64,000 nucleotides of DNA from Providencia sp. PROV188 (GCF_027595165.1 NZ_CP097291.1:3162001-3226000); one strand, 5' to 3'. Positions 39,052 through 50,847 are shown, numbered from the stretch's first letter. Notes: a model not told the origin generated them from the letters alone. A program made the numbers and translations.

Positions 39052-39786
39052 TTAGTTAGCCGCTTGAGCGTGACACTCTGTTGCAGAACAGACAAACGGA
39101 ACATCAACCTGACCGCCGTAGTCATTGATGTAATTAATCACTGGCGATGAACCTAATTGATCTGCGGTAATTGACAGTTTTTGCTCAGCAAATGGCGCAA
39201 CGTCTACAGCAACAAAACTTTTTGCTTTCTCTGCGTTGGCACTTTTTCTAATGTTGTTTAATACCACGTAGTAAGCCGTTGGGTTTTTGGCATAAATAGC
39301 ACCGCCTTTTTTGACTAGCACTAATTTATTCTGCCACGGCGCATTTTTCATTTGCGTGGAATCAACCGCTAAAGAAGCTGGACGATAGAACAACTTCACA
39401 CGTGTTTGTAATGCAATTTGCAGTACGTTAGATTTTTTACTTGTAGGTGGAATTTCTCTTAAATTAAAGAAAAACAGGCTTTCTCTATCTTGAGGCAATT
39501 TCACTATGTCTGGTAAAGCTTCAATACGCAATTGGCTTGTTTGCCCCGCATTAATTCTTTGGATTGGTGGTAAAATCGTAAAATAAGAGGTTAGCTTTTC
39601 GCCTTTTTCATCTTGAAACCAGCCTTGCGCCAAATAAGGCAGTTGGTTATTTTTATTACTTACCGTTAATGAGACTGAATTGCTATCGCCATTATAAATA
39701 ATACGCGTTCTGTCCATTGAAATTGCAGAATAAGCATTCGCAGTCACGAAGCAGCTAAGTAATAATACGGATAATTTTTTCATCAT
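39052..39786 (-). CDS. Periplasmic fimbrial chaperone (PapD/MrpD-like)
   Basis: An Ig-fold chaperone that caps pilins in the periplasm. After the signal (LSVLLLSCFVTANAYS) it shows the G1/F1 landmarks: SMDRTRIIYNGDSNSVSLTV, LPYLAQGWFQDE, ESLFFFNLREIPP and LQIALQTRVKLFYRPASL, the last containing the conserved Lys and RPxxL. I prefer the ATG at 39786, 9 nt after GAAGG, over the first in-frame ATG at 39792, which is only 3 nt after it. It has an additional C-terminal Cys pair (FVCSATECHAQAAN), as in PapD. Confidence 0.92.
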   Translation of the reverse strand: MMKKLSVLLLSCFVTANAYSAISMDRTRIIYNGDSNSVSLTVSNKNNQLPYLAQGWFQDEKGEKLTSYFTILPPIQRINAGQTSQLRIEALPDIVKLPQDRESLFFFNLREIPPTSKKSNVLQIALQTRVKLFYRPASLAVDSTQMKNAPWQNKLVLVKKGGAIYAKNPTAYYVVLNNIRKSANAEKAKSFVAVDVAPFAEQKLSITADQLGSSPVINYINDYGGQVDVPFVCSATECHAQAAN

Positions 39787-39814
39787 AAACATTAGCCTTC
39801 TTTTAAGATTATTA

Positions 39815-42286
39815 TTAATTACATGGTAAGAGCAGTTTGTCGTAAATATTATGCTCTTCGATATTTTGTGGGAATGTAATCGTACATTCAGAACCTTGCC
39901 ATAATACTTTCATTGCCTCACCCGGTCTTATTCCACCGATGTAAGCTTCACCTTGGTCACCCACAATACCGGTTGTCTTGCCAGCATTATTTTTAATATC
40001 CGCAGCAAATGGTGGGTAACTTCCATCTTGTAATCTCAACGTCACCATCATTTTGATCCCAGAAATAACATCAAAACTACGATAACCTATTGCCCCTTCA
40101 GTGAGTGTGGTTCGTGTTACGGAATCCGCAACCTCAACATTCTTAGGTAATTTATTAATATCAACAACGACGTCTGTCTTATAGTAGCTATTAATATCTG
40201 GTACAACGACTTTTCCAGAACCACTAGAGCGTAAATGTGTGCCGTTATATTTTACAGGGACATCTTTAACGCCATTTGTATCAACAAAAACTCGTGTTCC
40301 ACCTGTTGATGTGACTGGATGCATTCCTATTCCGTACCCCGTCAATGTTATGCCGCCTTGGACATTCGCAGATAATGACATTGAGTTATTACTTATATAG
40401 TTATAGCTGGTATTAAAATCATTCATATTGCCTTTATGGCTATAATAGCTACTAAATATTCCGCTATGTCGATTATTACCGATAGAAAGTGAAAGGTTAT
40501 CTTTATTTTCAAGACGCTCATTCACTGTCACTTTATTCGTATTATCGTTCTTACCATTATACGTTGAATAATTGACATAAGTTCCTGATGCTAATGGAAC
40601 TGAAAGGCTGACATAAACTCCGTTATCTTGATAACCCTGCATTTTGCTATTAAACATGTTGATAGACAGACCGATATTATGAAACTTGCTGGTATCAAAA
40701 TATTTCGAAAAGGTCATGTTATAGCGATAACTATTTGGGCGATTCCAATAGGTTTGGTGCGTGTAGTTTAAATTTATGGATGAACGCCAATCAGTAAAGT
40801 TTTTACTTAGTGATGCAGAATAAGAGCCTTTATTGTGTCCTGCATACATAATATCTTTTTGGTCATTATAAGTAAGGAAGTCACTCATCGTCATAAATTC
40901 ACGATCCATAAAACGGTATGCGGACAATTGAATTTGACTATTACTTCCTTCGAAGCTTTTATAATAATCGACTTTAAATGCTTTGCCTTTTAAGGTCGGT
41001 CCATCTGTCAATGCTGCTATTGAATGATTAAATGAAAATGAGATTGCACCAAATTGAAACAAATCACGTCCAACACCAGCAGCAAAAGAGTTAAATCGAC
41101 TACTATTTAGTGCGCCACCAAAAACTGACCAACCATTGCTAACGCCCCATGAAACCTCGCTTTGTGCGAATGCATCCCCCATAACATGGCGATCCATATC
41201 CGTTGGTCTACCTGCGCTCACTTTATAACGCACAGAACCTGGACGAGATAAAAAAGGAATGTTTCCAGCTTCTACTTCAAATTCTGAAACACGCCCATCA
41301 CTTTCTTCAACTCTGACTTGTAACGTCCCTGAAATACCGCTATTTAAATTTTGGATTCTAAATGGACCCGCAGGAACTAAGCTTTCATAAATAACGCGTC
41401 CATCTTGGCTAATTTTGACTACCGCGTTCGTTTCTGCAAAACCCGTCACCTCTGGTGCATATGAACGTAAGCTCGGCGGTAACATATTGTCGTCAGAACG
41501 TAATGAAATCCCAATAAACTTGAAGCTATCAAACAAATCTGTTTGCAGAAAATCTTCACCTAGAGTTAATTTCGATTTTAAGCTGCGAATAGCTCGATAA
41601 GCATAAATATTCGTCCATTTAATATCATGAGTATCATCAACTCGACTATTTTGTGCATGGTTATATGAACCTTGCCAAAAACCCCGTAAACGCCAGCTAT
41701 CAAAATTAGCGCCAACCGCCCCTAATCCTGAAAGGAAAAAAGTATTGTTCGATTTGTTATCACCTAAACTATGGTTATATTGTGAGGTCAGATTATAGTC
41801 AAAAATAATACCTTTAATGCCATCTTCCCAACGAGATGCTGATTCCCAGTCGTTGGCTGAATATTCCTGGTAACTTTTAGGAATATTAATAATTAATGTT
41901 CCGGTCGATAAATTAGGTGTTACTGACATTCCTTCTAAGCTAGCAATATCTAAACACTCTAAGCCATCAATAGTATTCCACTGTAATACACTTTCAGCTT
42001 CCGAATTTAAGTCAAATTTCTCGACAATTTCATCCGTTAAACACGCTTGTGATTTTTCTTCATAACTCACAACGGTTATTTTCTGCTCAGGTATATACGC
42101 GTTATTTATACTTAGTTTAAAGGGGTAAATGCCAGGAACAATATAAAGATCTTGTGAAAAAACTGCCAAATTAATATTTTCTCTATCTTCTGCGTTCAAT
42201 ATATTAATATTGAAGTCCACAGCCTCTTCAGAGAGAGCAATTAATGGATTCAGCAGCAATAAAGATACCGTGATGAGTTTTTTCAT
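39815..42286 (-). CDS. Fimbrial outer-membrane usher (MrpC/PapC-like)
   Basis: An ~823-residue usher forming the assembly pore. After the signal (LITVSLLLLNPLIALS) come the N-terminal periplasmic domain with a CLTDEIVEKF cysteine, the 24-strand barrel (WTNIYAYRAIRSLKSKLTLG; LRSYAPEVTGFAETNAVV marks the plug and its start), and C-terminal domains (GYRSFDVISGIKMMVTLRLQ; GEAYIGGIRPGEAMKVLW) with the final Cys pair ending LLLPCN. The ATG at 42286 places the signal peptide at the start; the frame opens seven codons earlier at 42307 and neither has a strong ribosome site, so usher synthesis is probably low. Confidence 0.93.
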   Translation of the reverse strand: MKKLITVSLLLLNPLIALSEEAVDFNINILNAEDRENINLAVFSQDLYIVPGIYPFKLSINNAYIPEQKITVVSYEEKSQACLTDEIVEKFDLNSEAESVLQWNTIDGLECLDIASLEGMSVTPNLSTGTLIINIPKSYQEYSANDWESASRWEDGIKGIIFDYNLTSQYNHSLGDNKSNNTFFLSGLGAVGANFDSWRLRGFWQGSYNHAQNSRVDDTHDIKWTNIYAYRAIRSLKSKLTLGEDFLQTDLFDSFKFIGISLRSDDNMLPPSLRSYAPEVTGFAETNAVVKISQDGRVIYESLVPAGPFRIQNLNSGISGTLQVRVEESDGRVSEFEVEAGNIPFLSRPGSVRYKVSAGRPTDMDRHVMGDAFAQSEVSWGVSNGWSVFGGALNSSRFNSFAAGVGRDLFQFGAISFSFNHSIAALTDGPTLKGKAFKVDYYKSFEGSNSQIQLSAYRFMDREFMTMSDFLTYNDQKDIMYAGHNKGSYSASLSKNFTDWRSSINLNYTHQTYWNRPNSYRYNMTFSKYFDTSKFHNIGLSINMFNSKMQGYQDNGVYVSLSVPLASGTYVNYSTYNGKNDNTNKVTVNERLENKDNLSLSIGNNRHSGIFSSYYSHKGNMNDFNTSYNYISNNSMSLSANVQGGITLTGYGIGMHPVTSTGGTRVFVDTNGVKDVPVKYNGTHLRSSGSGKVVVPDINSYYKTDVVVDINKLPKNVEVADSVTRTTLTEGAIGYRSFDVISGIKMMVTLRLQDGSYPPFAADIKNNAGKTTGIVGDQGEAYIGGIRPGEAMKVLWQGSECTITFPQNIEEHNIYDKLLLPCN

Positions 42287-42381
42287 GACTTTATTTTTTA
42301 TTAACATTTAAAAACACAGAACACATAATTTTATTATTAACTTTTTTCATTACGATGTCCTTAAATTTTAATAAATTTTCT

Positions 42382-42416
42382 AAGCTGAAGTAATGATTGG
42401 TCTCATTACTTCAGCT
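42382..42416 (-). other. Stem-loop between major pilin and usher genes
   Basis: A perfect 15-bp inverted repeat (AAGCTGAAGTAATGA / TCATTACTTCAGCTT) around a 5-nt loop lies in the spacer after the pilin gene, with another dyad (TAACTAAT/ATTAGTTA) overlapping the pilin stop. Such hairpins in other fimbrial operons protect pilin mRNA and reduce read-through into the usher gene. Confidence 0.75.
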
Positions 42417-42441
42417 TACCGTTAATAACTAATGCATTAAA

Positions 42442-43008
42442 TTAGTTATACGACAATACGAAATCAGTTACCGCTTGGAATTCACCTGCAACAATATCAA
42501 CCGGAGCTTCTGGTTTACCTTGGCTACCTAAACCTTTCACATATGCAGCAAATTGCAGGGTATTAGTTGTTCCTTGCAGTTTGTGCTCAGATTTAGTGAC
42601 TTCATTTAATACGATTGGGTCATTGTTGCTATCTACGATCTGGATACCTGCACCTGCAGCAGTACCTGTAATAGCTAATAGTGATTTAGGATCATTTGTA
42701 GCGGCCGCGCCTGAAAATGTAATATTCACGGAATCACCTGTTTCTACAGTACAGTCAATTAATTTAATATCGAACATAACTGGTGAAGATTGACCGTCTG
42801 AAGTACCACCATTTTTTAACACCACATCAGCGATTTGACCTAAATCTACAGTTTGGTCAATAGAAGATGGGTCAATAGAACAAGGTGCAGTGATGATGCT
42901 ACCAGTGAAAGTAACTTTACCATTACCGTGGTTAACTGGTGCTGCGTTTGCACCAAAACCAATTAATGTCGTTGCTGCGATAGCCATAAGAGTTTTATTT
43001 AATTTCAT
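42442..43008 (-). CDS. Major fimbrial subunit (MrpA/type 1-like pilin)
   Basis: A 188-residue pilin forming the fimbrial shaft. Sec signal KTLMAIAATTLIGFGANA, then HGNGKVTFTGSIITAPCSID with the first cysteine, FDIKLIDCTVETGDSVNITF with the second, and a C-terminal donor-strand segment ending FVLSYN. The ATG at 43008 has GAGGA 8 nt upstream; the frame continues five codons more without a ribosome site. Composition is Ala/Thr/Val-rich and codon use is smoother than in the minor pilins, as expected for a highly expressed gene. It is first in the operon. Confidence 0.93.
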   Translation of the reverse strand: MKLNKTLMAIAATTLIGFGANAAPVNHGNGKVTFTGSIITAPCSIDPSSIDQTVDLGQIADVVLKNGGTSDGQSSPVMFDIKLIDCTVETGDSVNITFSGAAATNDPKSLLAITGTAAGAGIQIVDSNNDPIVLNEVTKSEHKLQGTTNTLQFAAYVKGLGSQGKPEAPVDIVAGEFQAVTDFVLSYN

Positions 43009-44176
43009 TTGGTAAATCCTCAATTAAGTCGTAATTTAAAGAAAAAAGATAATAAGAATTCCTGTAATTAATTATTAATTACAATAGAAGCTTAAATTTC
43101 AGATACGAGACATAGTTAAATATACTTAGGTAAAACCACGATATATTTATGAATACGTTAATTAAATCTTTTTGCCTTTTGAGCTTTGGTTCACACAAAT
43201 ACTATAATTACACTTAAAAGCTGTAAAGTCGCCATCACCTATCGAAAACAAGAAGTTCAATAGGCAGTTATTTTTTGATACATTTACTCATATTAAGATT
43301 ATTTTGATACTATATAAATCAATCAGTTACAGATAATGTGTCATTGATTCATACTTAACAACATTTCTTTCACATACATCGGACATTACTTTTTTGCAAT
43401 TGGTTACATCTTTGACGCGTATTATTATCTTCAATTATCCAATTACCACAATTTAGCGTAATAGTTTTTTTCGGTTTTAATCAAAATTTATATGTATCAA
43501 AAAGAAAATGGTTAATTCTAATTTACTCCCATCCGCTATTTTTTCTAATAAATAAGAACTCAGTCTCATTTATTATACCTAATGAGAATTATTCAATGTG
43601 AATAAAATATATTCTGGTCTAATCAGTATTTCATTAAGGTACTATTTCACACTCAAATATGATGACCATAGTGATTATTTCAGGAATGTATTGACTGGTA
43701 TATAAGAATAGCTAGGTAGGAAATTAGAATGGCAAATGCTCTTTAGGTAAAAAGAAACACGAAGGCTCAAATGCATTCATTGAGCCTTTATCAAATCAGA
43801 TGAAATGCATTGAAACCTGAAAATTCATTACCTAGTGAAGTATTATCCTTCATATGAGTAACCTTTACATAAGTCAAATTAAAACTCATCCCACCTTAAA
43901 TAATTTGACTTTAGTAGTCATTACAATGGTGACAATCATAATGTGTGATGAAAATAGGATTAACTGCAATACATTGATTTTATTTTTAATTATTTATTAC
44001 AAACTCATAAGTAACGCATTAAATGCGTTAAAAGCAAAATCATCAGAAGCTATTTCGTATTATTCCGAATGGCTCATTTAAATAACATTTTGATTTAACG
44101 CTAACAGATAAATTGCTAGCTAACTTTAGTTCGCACCGATTAAGATTACATTCACCAAGACAACCTGAGAAGCAAG
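43009..44176. other. 1.2-kb gene-poor region upstream of the fimbrial operon
   Basis: A very A+T-rich stretch. A perfect 19-bp palindrome, GTAATTAAT-T-ATTAATTAC (43064-43082), lies in the pilin leader. A hairpin AAGGCTCAA/TTGAGCCTT at 43762-43788 looks like the terminator of a lost gene. ATTCTAATTT (~43515) and AAATTAGAAT (~43721) form a weak inverted pair. No fim/mrp-type recombinase or MrpJ-like regulator gene is visible. A 75-codon frame at 43854-44081 has no ribosome site and I do not trust it. Confidence 0.55.
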
Positions 44177-44725
44177 ATGACCACCACTTTTATTATTGTT
44201 CCCGGCTATACCAATTCCGGCTCTCAACATTGGCAATCCTATATAGAAAGAAAATACCATAATGTTGTGCGCGTCATTCAGGATGACTGGAATGCCCCTA
44301 ACCATAAATGGATAGAGCGCCTAAACGACATGGTTCAAAATACAGAGGGTGAATTGGTACTGATTGGACACAGTTGCGGAGCCGTTTGTGTGGCGCAATG
44401 GGCAAGCCAATTTCCCAACCATCGAGTAAAGGCAATGATCCTAGCCACCCCAGCAGATGTTGATTCCCCTTCTGCCTTACTCGATATTCAACAGCAGAGA
44501 CCGCTACCCAATAAAAAGCTTCCAAGCCCTTCTTTGCTTATTTATACCGATAATGATCCGCATCTTGGCACTGAAAAAGCCCATCAGCTTGCCGAAACAT
44601 GGGGCAGCCAGCTTATGTTGGTTAAAGGCGGTGAGCATTTAAATACTGATGCAGGATATGGCGAATGGCATGAAGGCGAGCGGTTGATTGAAGAGTTTAC
44701 GGGGAGAGGATTTGTTCGCAGGTAG
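44177..44725 (+). CDS. RBBP9/YdeN-family alpha/beta serine hydrolase
   Basis: A 182-residue cytoplasmic hydrolase of the RBBP9/YdeN group. It starts FIIVPGYTNSGSQHWQSYIE (G-x-T-N-S-G-x-x-H-W), has the nucleophile elbow GHSCGA, the acid in YTDNDPH, and the catalytic His in KGGEHLNTDAGYGEW. These form a Ser-Asp-His triad. Physiological substrates of this family are not settled. It stands alone and ends at a strong terminator shared with the converging tRNA gene. Confidence 0.85.
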   Translation: MTTTFIIVPGYTNSGSQHWQSYIERKYHNVVRVIQDDWNAPNHKWIERLNDMVQNTEGELVLIGHSCGAVCVAQWASQFPNHRVKAMILATPADVDSPSALLDIQQQRPLPNKKLPSPSLLIYTDNDPHLGTEKAHQLAETWGSQLMLVKGGEHLNTDAGYGEWHEGERLIEEFTGRGFVRR

Positions 44726-44748
44726 TTTATTTCCTGTGCTCCAGACAC

Positions 44749-44780
44749 AAAAAAGCCACTTCTTTCGAAGTGGCTTTTTT
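44749..44780. terminator. Bidirectional terminator between hydrolase gene and tRNA-Ile2
   Basis: AAAAAAGCCACTTC-TTTC-GAAGTGGCTTTTTT is a perfect stem flanked by A and T runs, serving the plus-strand hydrolase and, 23 nt from its 3' end, the minus-strand tRNA. Confidence 0.93.
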
Positions 44781-44802
44781 CGCTGATTTAACAGCTAAAA
44801 TT

Positions 44803-44879
44803 TGGTGGCCCCTACTGGACTTGAACCAGTGACCAAGCGATTATGAGTCGCCTGCTCTAACCAACTGAGCTAAGGGGCC
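44803..44879 (-). tRNA. ileX: tRNA-Ile2 (anticodon CAU, lysidine-modified)
   Basis: The minus strand reads as a 77-nt cloverleaf starting GGCCCCTTAGCTCAG, with anticodon stem-loop GCGACTCATAATCGC, T-loop GGTTCAAGTCC and encoded CCA. The sequence is nearly identical to E. coli ileX/ileY, so the CAU anticodon is the one changed to lysidine (k2CAU) by TilS to read AUA, not tRNA-Met. A TATAAT -10 lies at 44892-44897, just upstream. Confidence 0.93.
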
Positions 44880-45234
44880 AAAGTGGTGCCGATTATACGT
44901 GCTGTTTTGGTGAAGGTCTAGTATTTCAATACTGTATGGTGAATTTGTATCCAAGCCATAGCCATGCCATATAATTCAATGGCATGGCATCATCGAAAAT
45001 CATCATTCCTATCTTAATTATCGAATTTTATTCTAGGATTCCATTCTTTATTAGAACGCCATTTATGAACAAACCTGCGTTAACGACTACCCTATAGTAA
45101 ATAATCGGGCGTAAAGATTGAGTTTTCCTGTTCTAATTTATTAAGCATTCTTTATTCAATTGATTGATATAAAACAATAATTTTATACTTCATATAGAAC
45201 ATGATGATATTAGACAAACAGCTATAGGACGATA
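44880..45234. other. Intergenic region upstream of the amine-dehydrogenase-like gene
   Basis: About 355 bp. The first 20 bp hold the tRNA promoter (-10 TATAAT on the minus strand). An inverted pair around CCATGCCAT/ATGGCATGG (44963-44987) is seen. The remainder is A+T-rich promoter DNA for the gene at 45235, with no ORF. Confidence 0.45.
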
Positions 45235-46308
45235 ATGATGAAAAAAGTACGTGCAGTTCAATATGGTTGTGGAAAGATGGGCAAATTTCTCATCCGTTAC
45301 CTACAAGAACACGGTGCTGAAGTTGTGGCGGCTTTTGATATCAACCCTGCCGTGATTGGCAAAGACATTGGTGAAATTGCAGGCACGGCGCCAACTGGCG
45401 TAAAAATCCAGCCACTGAATGAAGCGGATAAAGCCCTAGAAACCTTAAAACCTGACGTGGGGATTATTGCGACCCTCAGTACCATGACCGATTTAGAAGA
45501 TGCATTCTCCCTCTTCGCTCGCCATGGCGTTAATGCAATATCAACAGGTGAAGAAGCTCTCTATCCGTGGAACTCTTCCCCTGAGATCACTGAAAAACTC
45601 GATGCTTTAGCTAAAGCGAATAACTGCACTTTAGCGGGCAGCGGCTACCCAGATATGTTCTGGGGCGTGCTTATCGATACCTTGGCGGGTTCTATGCACA
45701 AACTGGTCAAAATCAAAGGCTCTAGCTGCTATAACGTGGAAGATTACGGCATCGCGCTGGCAAAAGGTCACGGTGCAGGTTTAACTGTCGACGAATTCAA
45801 TCAGCAAATTGGTAACTATAACGACCTGCCATACGCGGTTATCGCTGAGAAAATTGAGAGCGGTGAATATGCACCACCGTACATGTGGACACAAAATGGT
45901 TGGCTGTGCAGCCGTTTAGGTCTGACCATTACCAATCAAACTCAGCGCTGCGTGCCGCAAATTGCCAAAGAAGATATCTATTCAGATACTTTAAAAATGA
46001 CGGTGAAAAAAGGCGATGTTTTAGGGTTGTCTGCCGTGGTGATCACTGAAACAGCAGAAGGTGTCACCTTAGAAACGGAATGTATCGGTAAAATTTTAAC
46101 GGCGGATGAGTGCGACAAAAACAGTTGGCAGCTCATTGGCGAGCCAGATACGGCGATTGAAGTGAATAACCCAGCAACCGTGGAACTCACCTGCGCAAAC
46201 CTGGTTAACCGTATCCCAGCGCTGATCAACAGCCCTGCGGGCTACACCACCACAGAAAAAATGCCAAATAACGTGTATATGACCAAACCGATGCACGAAT
46301 ATTTATAA
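45235..46308 (+). CDS. NAD(P)-dependent amine dehydrogenase-like protein (dihydrodipicolinate reductase fold)
   Basis: A 357-residue oxidoreductase. The N-terminal Rossmann segment VQYGCGKMGKFLIRYLQEHG binds NAD(P), followed by IIATLSTMTDLED. The middle contains AGSGYPDMFWG and SCYNVEDYG. The fold and length resemble 2,4-diaminopentanoate dehydrogenase and related enzymes with a DapB-like N-terminus, which oxidise or form amines on small amino acids. The exact substrate cannot be told. No pathway genes are adjacent, and a terminator follows. ATG-ATG at the start leaves a one-codon ambiguity. Confidence 0.7.
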   Translation: MMKKVRAVQYGCGKMGKFLIRYLQEHGAEVVAAFDINPAVIGKDIGEIAGTAPTGVKIQPLNEADKALETLKPDVGIIATLSTMTDLEDAFSLFARHGVNAISTGEEALYPWNSSPEITEKLDALAKANNCTLAGSGYPDMFWGVLIDTLAGSMHKLVKIKGSSCYNVEDYGIALAKGHGAGLTVDEFNQQIGNYNDLPYAVIAEKIESGEYAPPYMWTQNGWLCSRLGLTITNQTQRCVPQIAKEDIYSDTLKMTVKKGDVLGLSAVVITETAEGVTLETECIGKILTADECDKNSWQLIGEPDTAIEVNNPATVELTCANLVNRIPALINSPAGYTTTEKMPNNVYMTKPMHEYL

Positions 46309-46336
46309 TCAACTGACTTGATTGAATATTAATCAC

Positions 46337-46366
46337 ATAGCCCACATCCCGTGGGCTATTTTTTTG
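46337..46366. terminator. Terminator between the oxidoreductase gene and the acetyltransferase gene
   Basis: ATAGCCCAC-ATCCC-GTGGGCTAT is a perfect 9-bp stem followed by TTTTTTT on the plus strand; the genes on either side converge. Confidence 0.92.
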
Positions 46367-46368
46367 AC

Positions 46369-46965
46369 TTAGCGAGGCTTTGTCATCTGCCATTCTAAGT
46401 GGCGACGCACTGCCGGCCACTCATTACTTAAGATGCTATAAACGCAGGTATCTCGTAGCTCACCCGTACGAGTTAGCATATGGTTACGTAAAATCCCATC
46501 GAGTTTTGCCCCTAAACGCTCAATCGCTTTACGGCTTTGATGATTTAAAAAATGTGTTCTTAGCTCTACGGCAACACACTCTAATTCTTCAAATGCATTT
46601 TTTAATAACAAGTACTTAGCTTCCGTATTGATTGGTGTGCGCTGAGCTTCGGCTCCATACCATGTTGCCCCAATTTCAACACGGCGAACCCCTTGGTCGA
46701 TCCGCATATACGAGGTCATGCCAACGGCTTTGCCTGTACGTTTATCAATAATCGCGAATGGCACCATCTCTTTATGGGCAAAACGCGCAAGGCGCATATC
46801 GACATCTTTCGCGACATTTTCCGGTTCAGGTACCGAGGTATACCACAGGTGATGTAGCTTATCTCGTTCAATAATCTCAGCATAAACAGCATCATGGTGA
46901 TGAGTCAGTAGCTCTAATCGAACATGGTTGCCTTCTAAGGTGACAGCTTGGCAAATCTCTTTCAT
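46369..46965 (-). CDS. GNAT acetyltransferase (RimJ/RimL-like)
   Basis: A 198-residue N-acetyltransferase of the Acetyltransf_3 type. It has GNHVRLELLTHHHDAVYAEI at the start, VGMTSYMRIDQGVRRVEIGA, WYGAEAQRTPINTEAKYLLL, and RTHFLNHQSRKAIERLGAKL, landmarks of the RimJ/RimL group. The acceptor is unknown. The ATG at 46965 is chosen since AGGAAA lies 8 nt upstream; the frame runs 29 codons further without support. It is a single-gene unit. Confidence 0.85.
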   Translation of the reverse strand: MKEICQAVTLEGNHVRLELLTHHHDAVYAEIIERDKLHHLWYTSVPEPENVAKDVDMRLARFAHKEMVPFAIIDKRTGKAVGMTSYMRIDQGVRRVEIGATWYGAEAQRTPINTEAKYLLLKNAFEELECVAVELRTHFLNHQSRKAIERLGAKLDGILRNHMLTRTGELRDTCVYSILSNEWPAVRRHLEWQMTKPR

Positions 46966-47204
46966 CGGCGTATTTCCTGAATAACTCGGTTGTGTGAAGT
47001 GAAACCCCATCAAATTATGATGTGAATAACCATTCTTCTTTGTTGTAACCATTTTTTATGACAGAAAAATAAAACAAAAGAAATAGTCCTGTAAGTTTAA
47101 TTATTCCTCGTAAAACATATGATAAAAATCACAATTTTTTAACATTATTCTTAATTCAATTGTCCATTAGGCTACAGTTAACTCATCTGACCTGTTATTA
47201 ATAG

Positions 47205-49244
<2,040 letters not shown>

Positions 49245-49257
49245 GTTTTCTTGACCT

Positions 49258-49294
49258 ATAAAAAAACCCGCTAACTCAGCGGGTTTTCTTTTTT
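49258..49294. terminator. Bidirectional terminator between fadH and sstT
   Basis: AAAACCCGCT-AACTC-AGCGGGTTTT is a near-perfect stem with A/T runs on both sides, between convergent genes. Confidence 0.93.
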
Positions 49295-49309
49295 GAACAA
49301 CGTGAAAGC

Positions 49310-50566
49310 TTAGTCTTGAGTTTGAGATAACTCAGAATCCGCTTGCGCCAGTTTATCGTCTTCCGATAAACATACCGCCGCAGTGAAAAGCACGTCCGTT
49401 GAAGAGTTCAGTGCAGTTTCAGCTGAATCTTGAAGTACGCCAATCATCACGCCCACTGCAACCACTTGCATTGCCACTTCATTCGAAATACCGAACATAT
49501 TACACGCCAGTGGGATCAATAATAACGAACCACCAGCAACCCCAGATGCACCACATGCACAAACCGCTGCAACCACGCTTAATAACAGCGCTGTCGGGAT
49601 ATCAACAGGAATACCCAGAGTATGCACCGCAGCCAATGTTAACACTGTAATGGTGACAGCCGCGCCGCCCATGTTAATGGTTGCGCCTAGCGGGATAGAA
49701 ACGGAATACGTATCTTCATGCAGGTTCATACGGCGACACATCCCCATGTTCACAGGAATGTTAGCTGCGGAGCTACGGGTAAAGAAGGCGGTTACACCAC
49801 TTTCACGTAAGCAAGCGAAGACTAATGGGTATGGGTTACGCTTGATTTTCCAGTAAACAATCAGCGGGTTAACGACTAGTGCCACGATAATCATACAGCC
49901 CAGCAATACCGCCAATACGTGGAAGTAACCTTTTAAGGTTTCAAAACCGGTTGTCGCAATTGTTGAAGAAACTAACCCGAAAATACCTAATGGCGCTAAG
50001 CGAATAACCACACGAACCAACTGAGTCACGCTTAAAGAGAAATCGTGGATCATCGTTTTGGTGGATTCATTGGCATGACGCAATGCAATACCTAAACCAA
50101 TCGCCCATGCCAAGATACCAATATAGTTCCCTTTAATCAGAGCATCGACTGGGTTAGCGAAAATATTAATCAACAAACCTTTGAGCACTTCAGCAATGTT
50201 ACCCGGAGGCGTCAGTTGAGTATCGCCTACAGCTAAGATCAAGCTTGATGGGAACATAAATGAGCCAATCACCGCCACAACAGCCGCGAAGAATGTCCCT
50301 AGAATATACAGCACTAAAATTGGACGAATGCTGGTTTTTTGCCCTTGGCGATGGTTAGCTATGGACGCCATAACCAACACCCAAACAAGAATTGGAGCAA
50401 CCGCTTTTAACGCACTGACGAACAGGTCACCCAGTAAGCCAACGTTTTTTGCTGCCGATGGCCATAACCATGCCAATAAGATACCTGCAATCAAGCCTGC
50501 TAGGATTTGTTTGACCAAACTACCTTGACTAATTACTCGCCATAACCCTGCTTTATTTGTATCCAT
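49310..50566 (-). CDS. sstT: Serine/threonine:Na+ symporter SstT
   Basis: A 418-residue inner-membrane symporter of the dicarboxylate/amino acid:cation family. Features include the hydrophobic N-terminal segments, [17 protein letters not shown] (re-entrant loop HP1), [20 protein letters not shown] (the Na+-binding NMGG region) and [20 protein letters not shown] (HP2), all close to E. coli SstT. It imports serine and threonine. It is a single gene; ~280 bp of A+T-rich leader separate it from the next gene. In E. coli sstT lies next to alx, and here it is two genes away. Confidence 0.93.
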   Translation of the reverse strand: MDTNKAGLWRVISQGSLVKQILAGLIAGILLAWLWPSAAKNVGLLGDLFVSALKAVAPILVWVLVMASIANHRQGQKTSIRPILVLYILGTFFAAVVAVIGSFMFPSSLILAVGDTQLTPPGNIAEVLKGLLINIFANPVDALIKGNYIGILAWAIGLGIALRHANESTKTMIHDFSLSVTQLVRVVIRLAPLGIFGLVSSTIATTGFETLKGYFHVLAVLLGCMIIVALVVNPLIVYWKIKRNPYPLVFACLRESGVTAFFTRSSAANIPVNMGMCRRMNLHEDTYSVSIPLGATINMGGAAVTITVLTLAAVHTLGIPVDIPTALLLSVVAAVCACGASGVAGGSLLLIPLACNMFGISNEVAMQVVAVGVMIGVLQDSAETALNSSTDVLFTAAVCLSEDDKLAQADSELSQTQD

Positions 50567-50783
50567 AATAGACCTTTATAATTTATCTTTTTTAGGAATT
50601 AAATGTGTTTGCCGAGTCAGTATAAGGAATATTAATCTCCTGAAAAGGCTATTATTCAAAATATACACAATGATTGATTGTAGTTAACATTAATTTTACA
50701 TATCTGTGATCGCAATAGAGTTTTGTTTCTTATAGGAAACAGAGGACATAGAAAATGAGTGAGGATTTTCAGATAGTTAAAAT

Positions 50784-50818
50784 AAAAAAACACCTCAGAT
50801 GACTCCAAGGTGTTTTTT
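50784..50818 (-). terminator. Terminator after the unrecognised gene at 50848
   Basis: AACACCT/AGGTGTT with flanking A and T runs forms a hairpin 30 bp beyond the stop on the minus strand. It can also function on the plus strand. Confidence 0.85.
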
Positions 50819-50847
50819 AAAATTGTATTGATTACTGCGAGTAAGAT

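Noticed and set aside
43515-43730. Inverted pair ATTCTAATTT/AAATTAGAAT as ends of an invertible promoter
   Set aside because: Only 10 bp, A+T-only apart from two bases, and no recombinase gene nearby; chance match likely.
43854-44081. 75-codon hydrophobic frame upstream of the hydrolase gene
   Set aside because: No ribosome binding site, irregular composition typical of random A+T-rich DNA, no recognisable family.
44803-44879. tRNA with CAU anticodon as tRNA-Met
   Set aside because: The body matches E. coli tRNA-Ile2 (ileX) nearly base for base, so the CAU is the lysidine-modified isoleucine anticodon.
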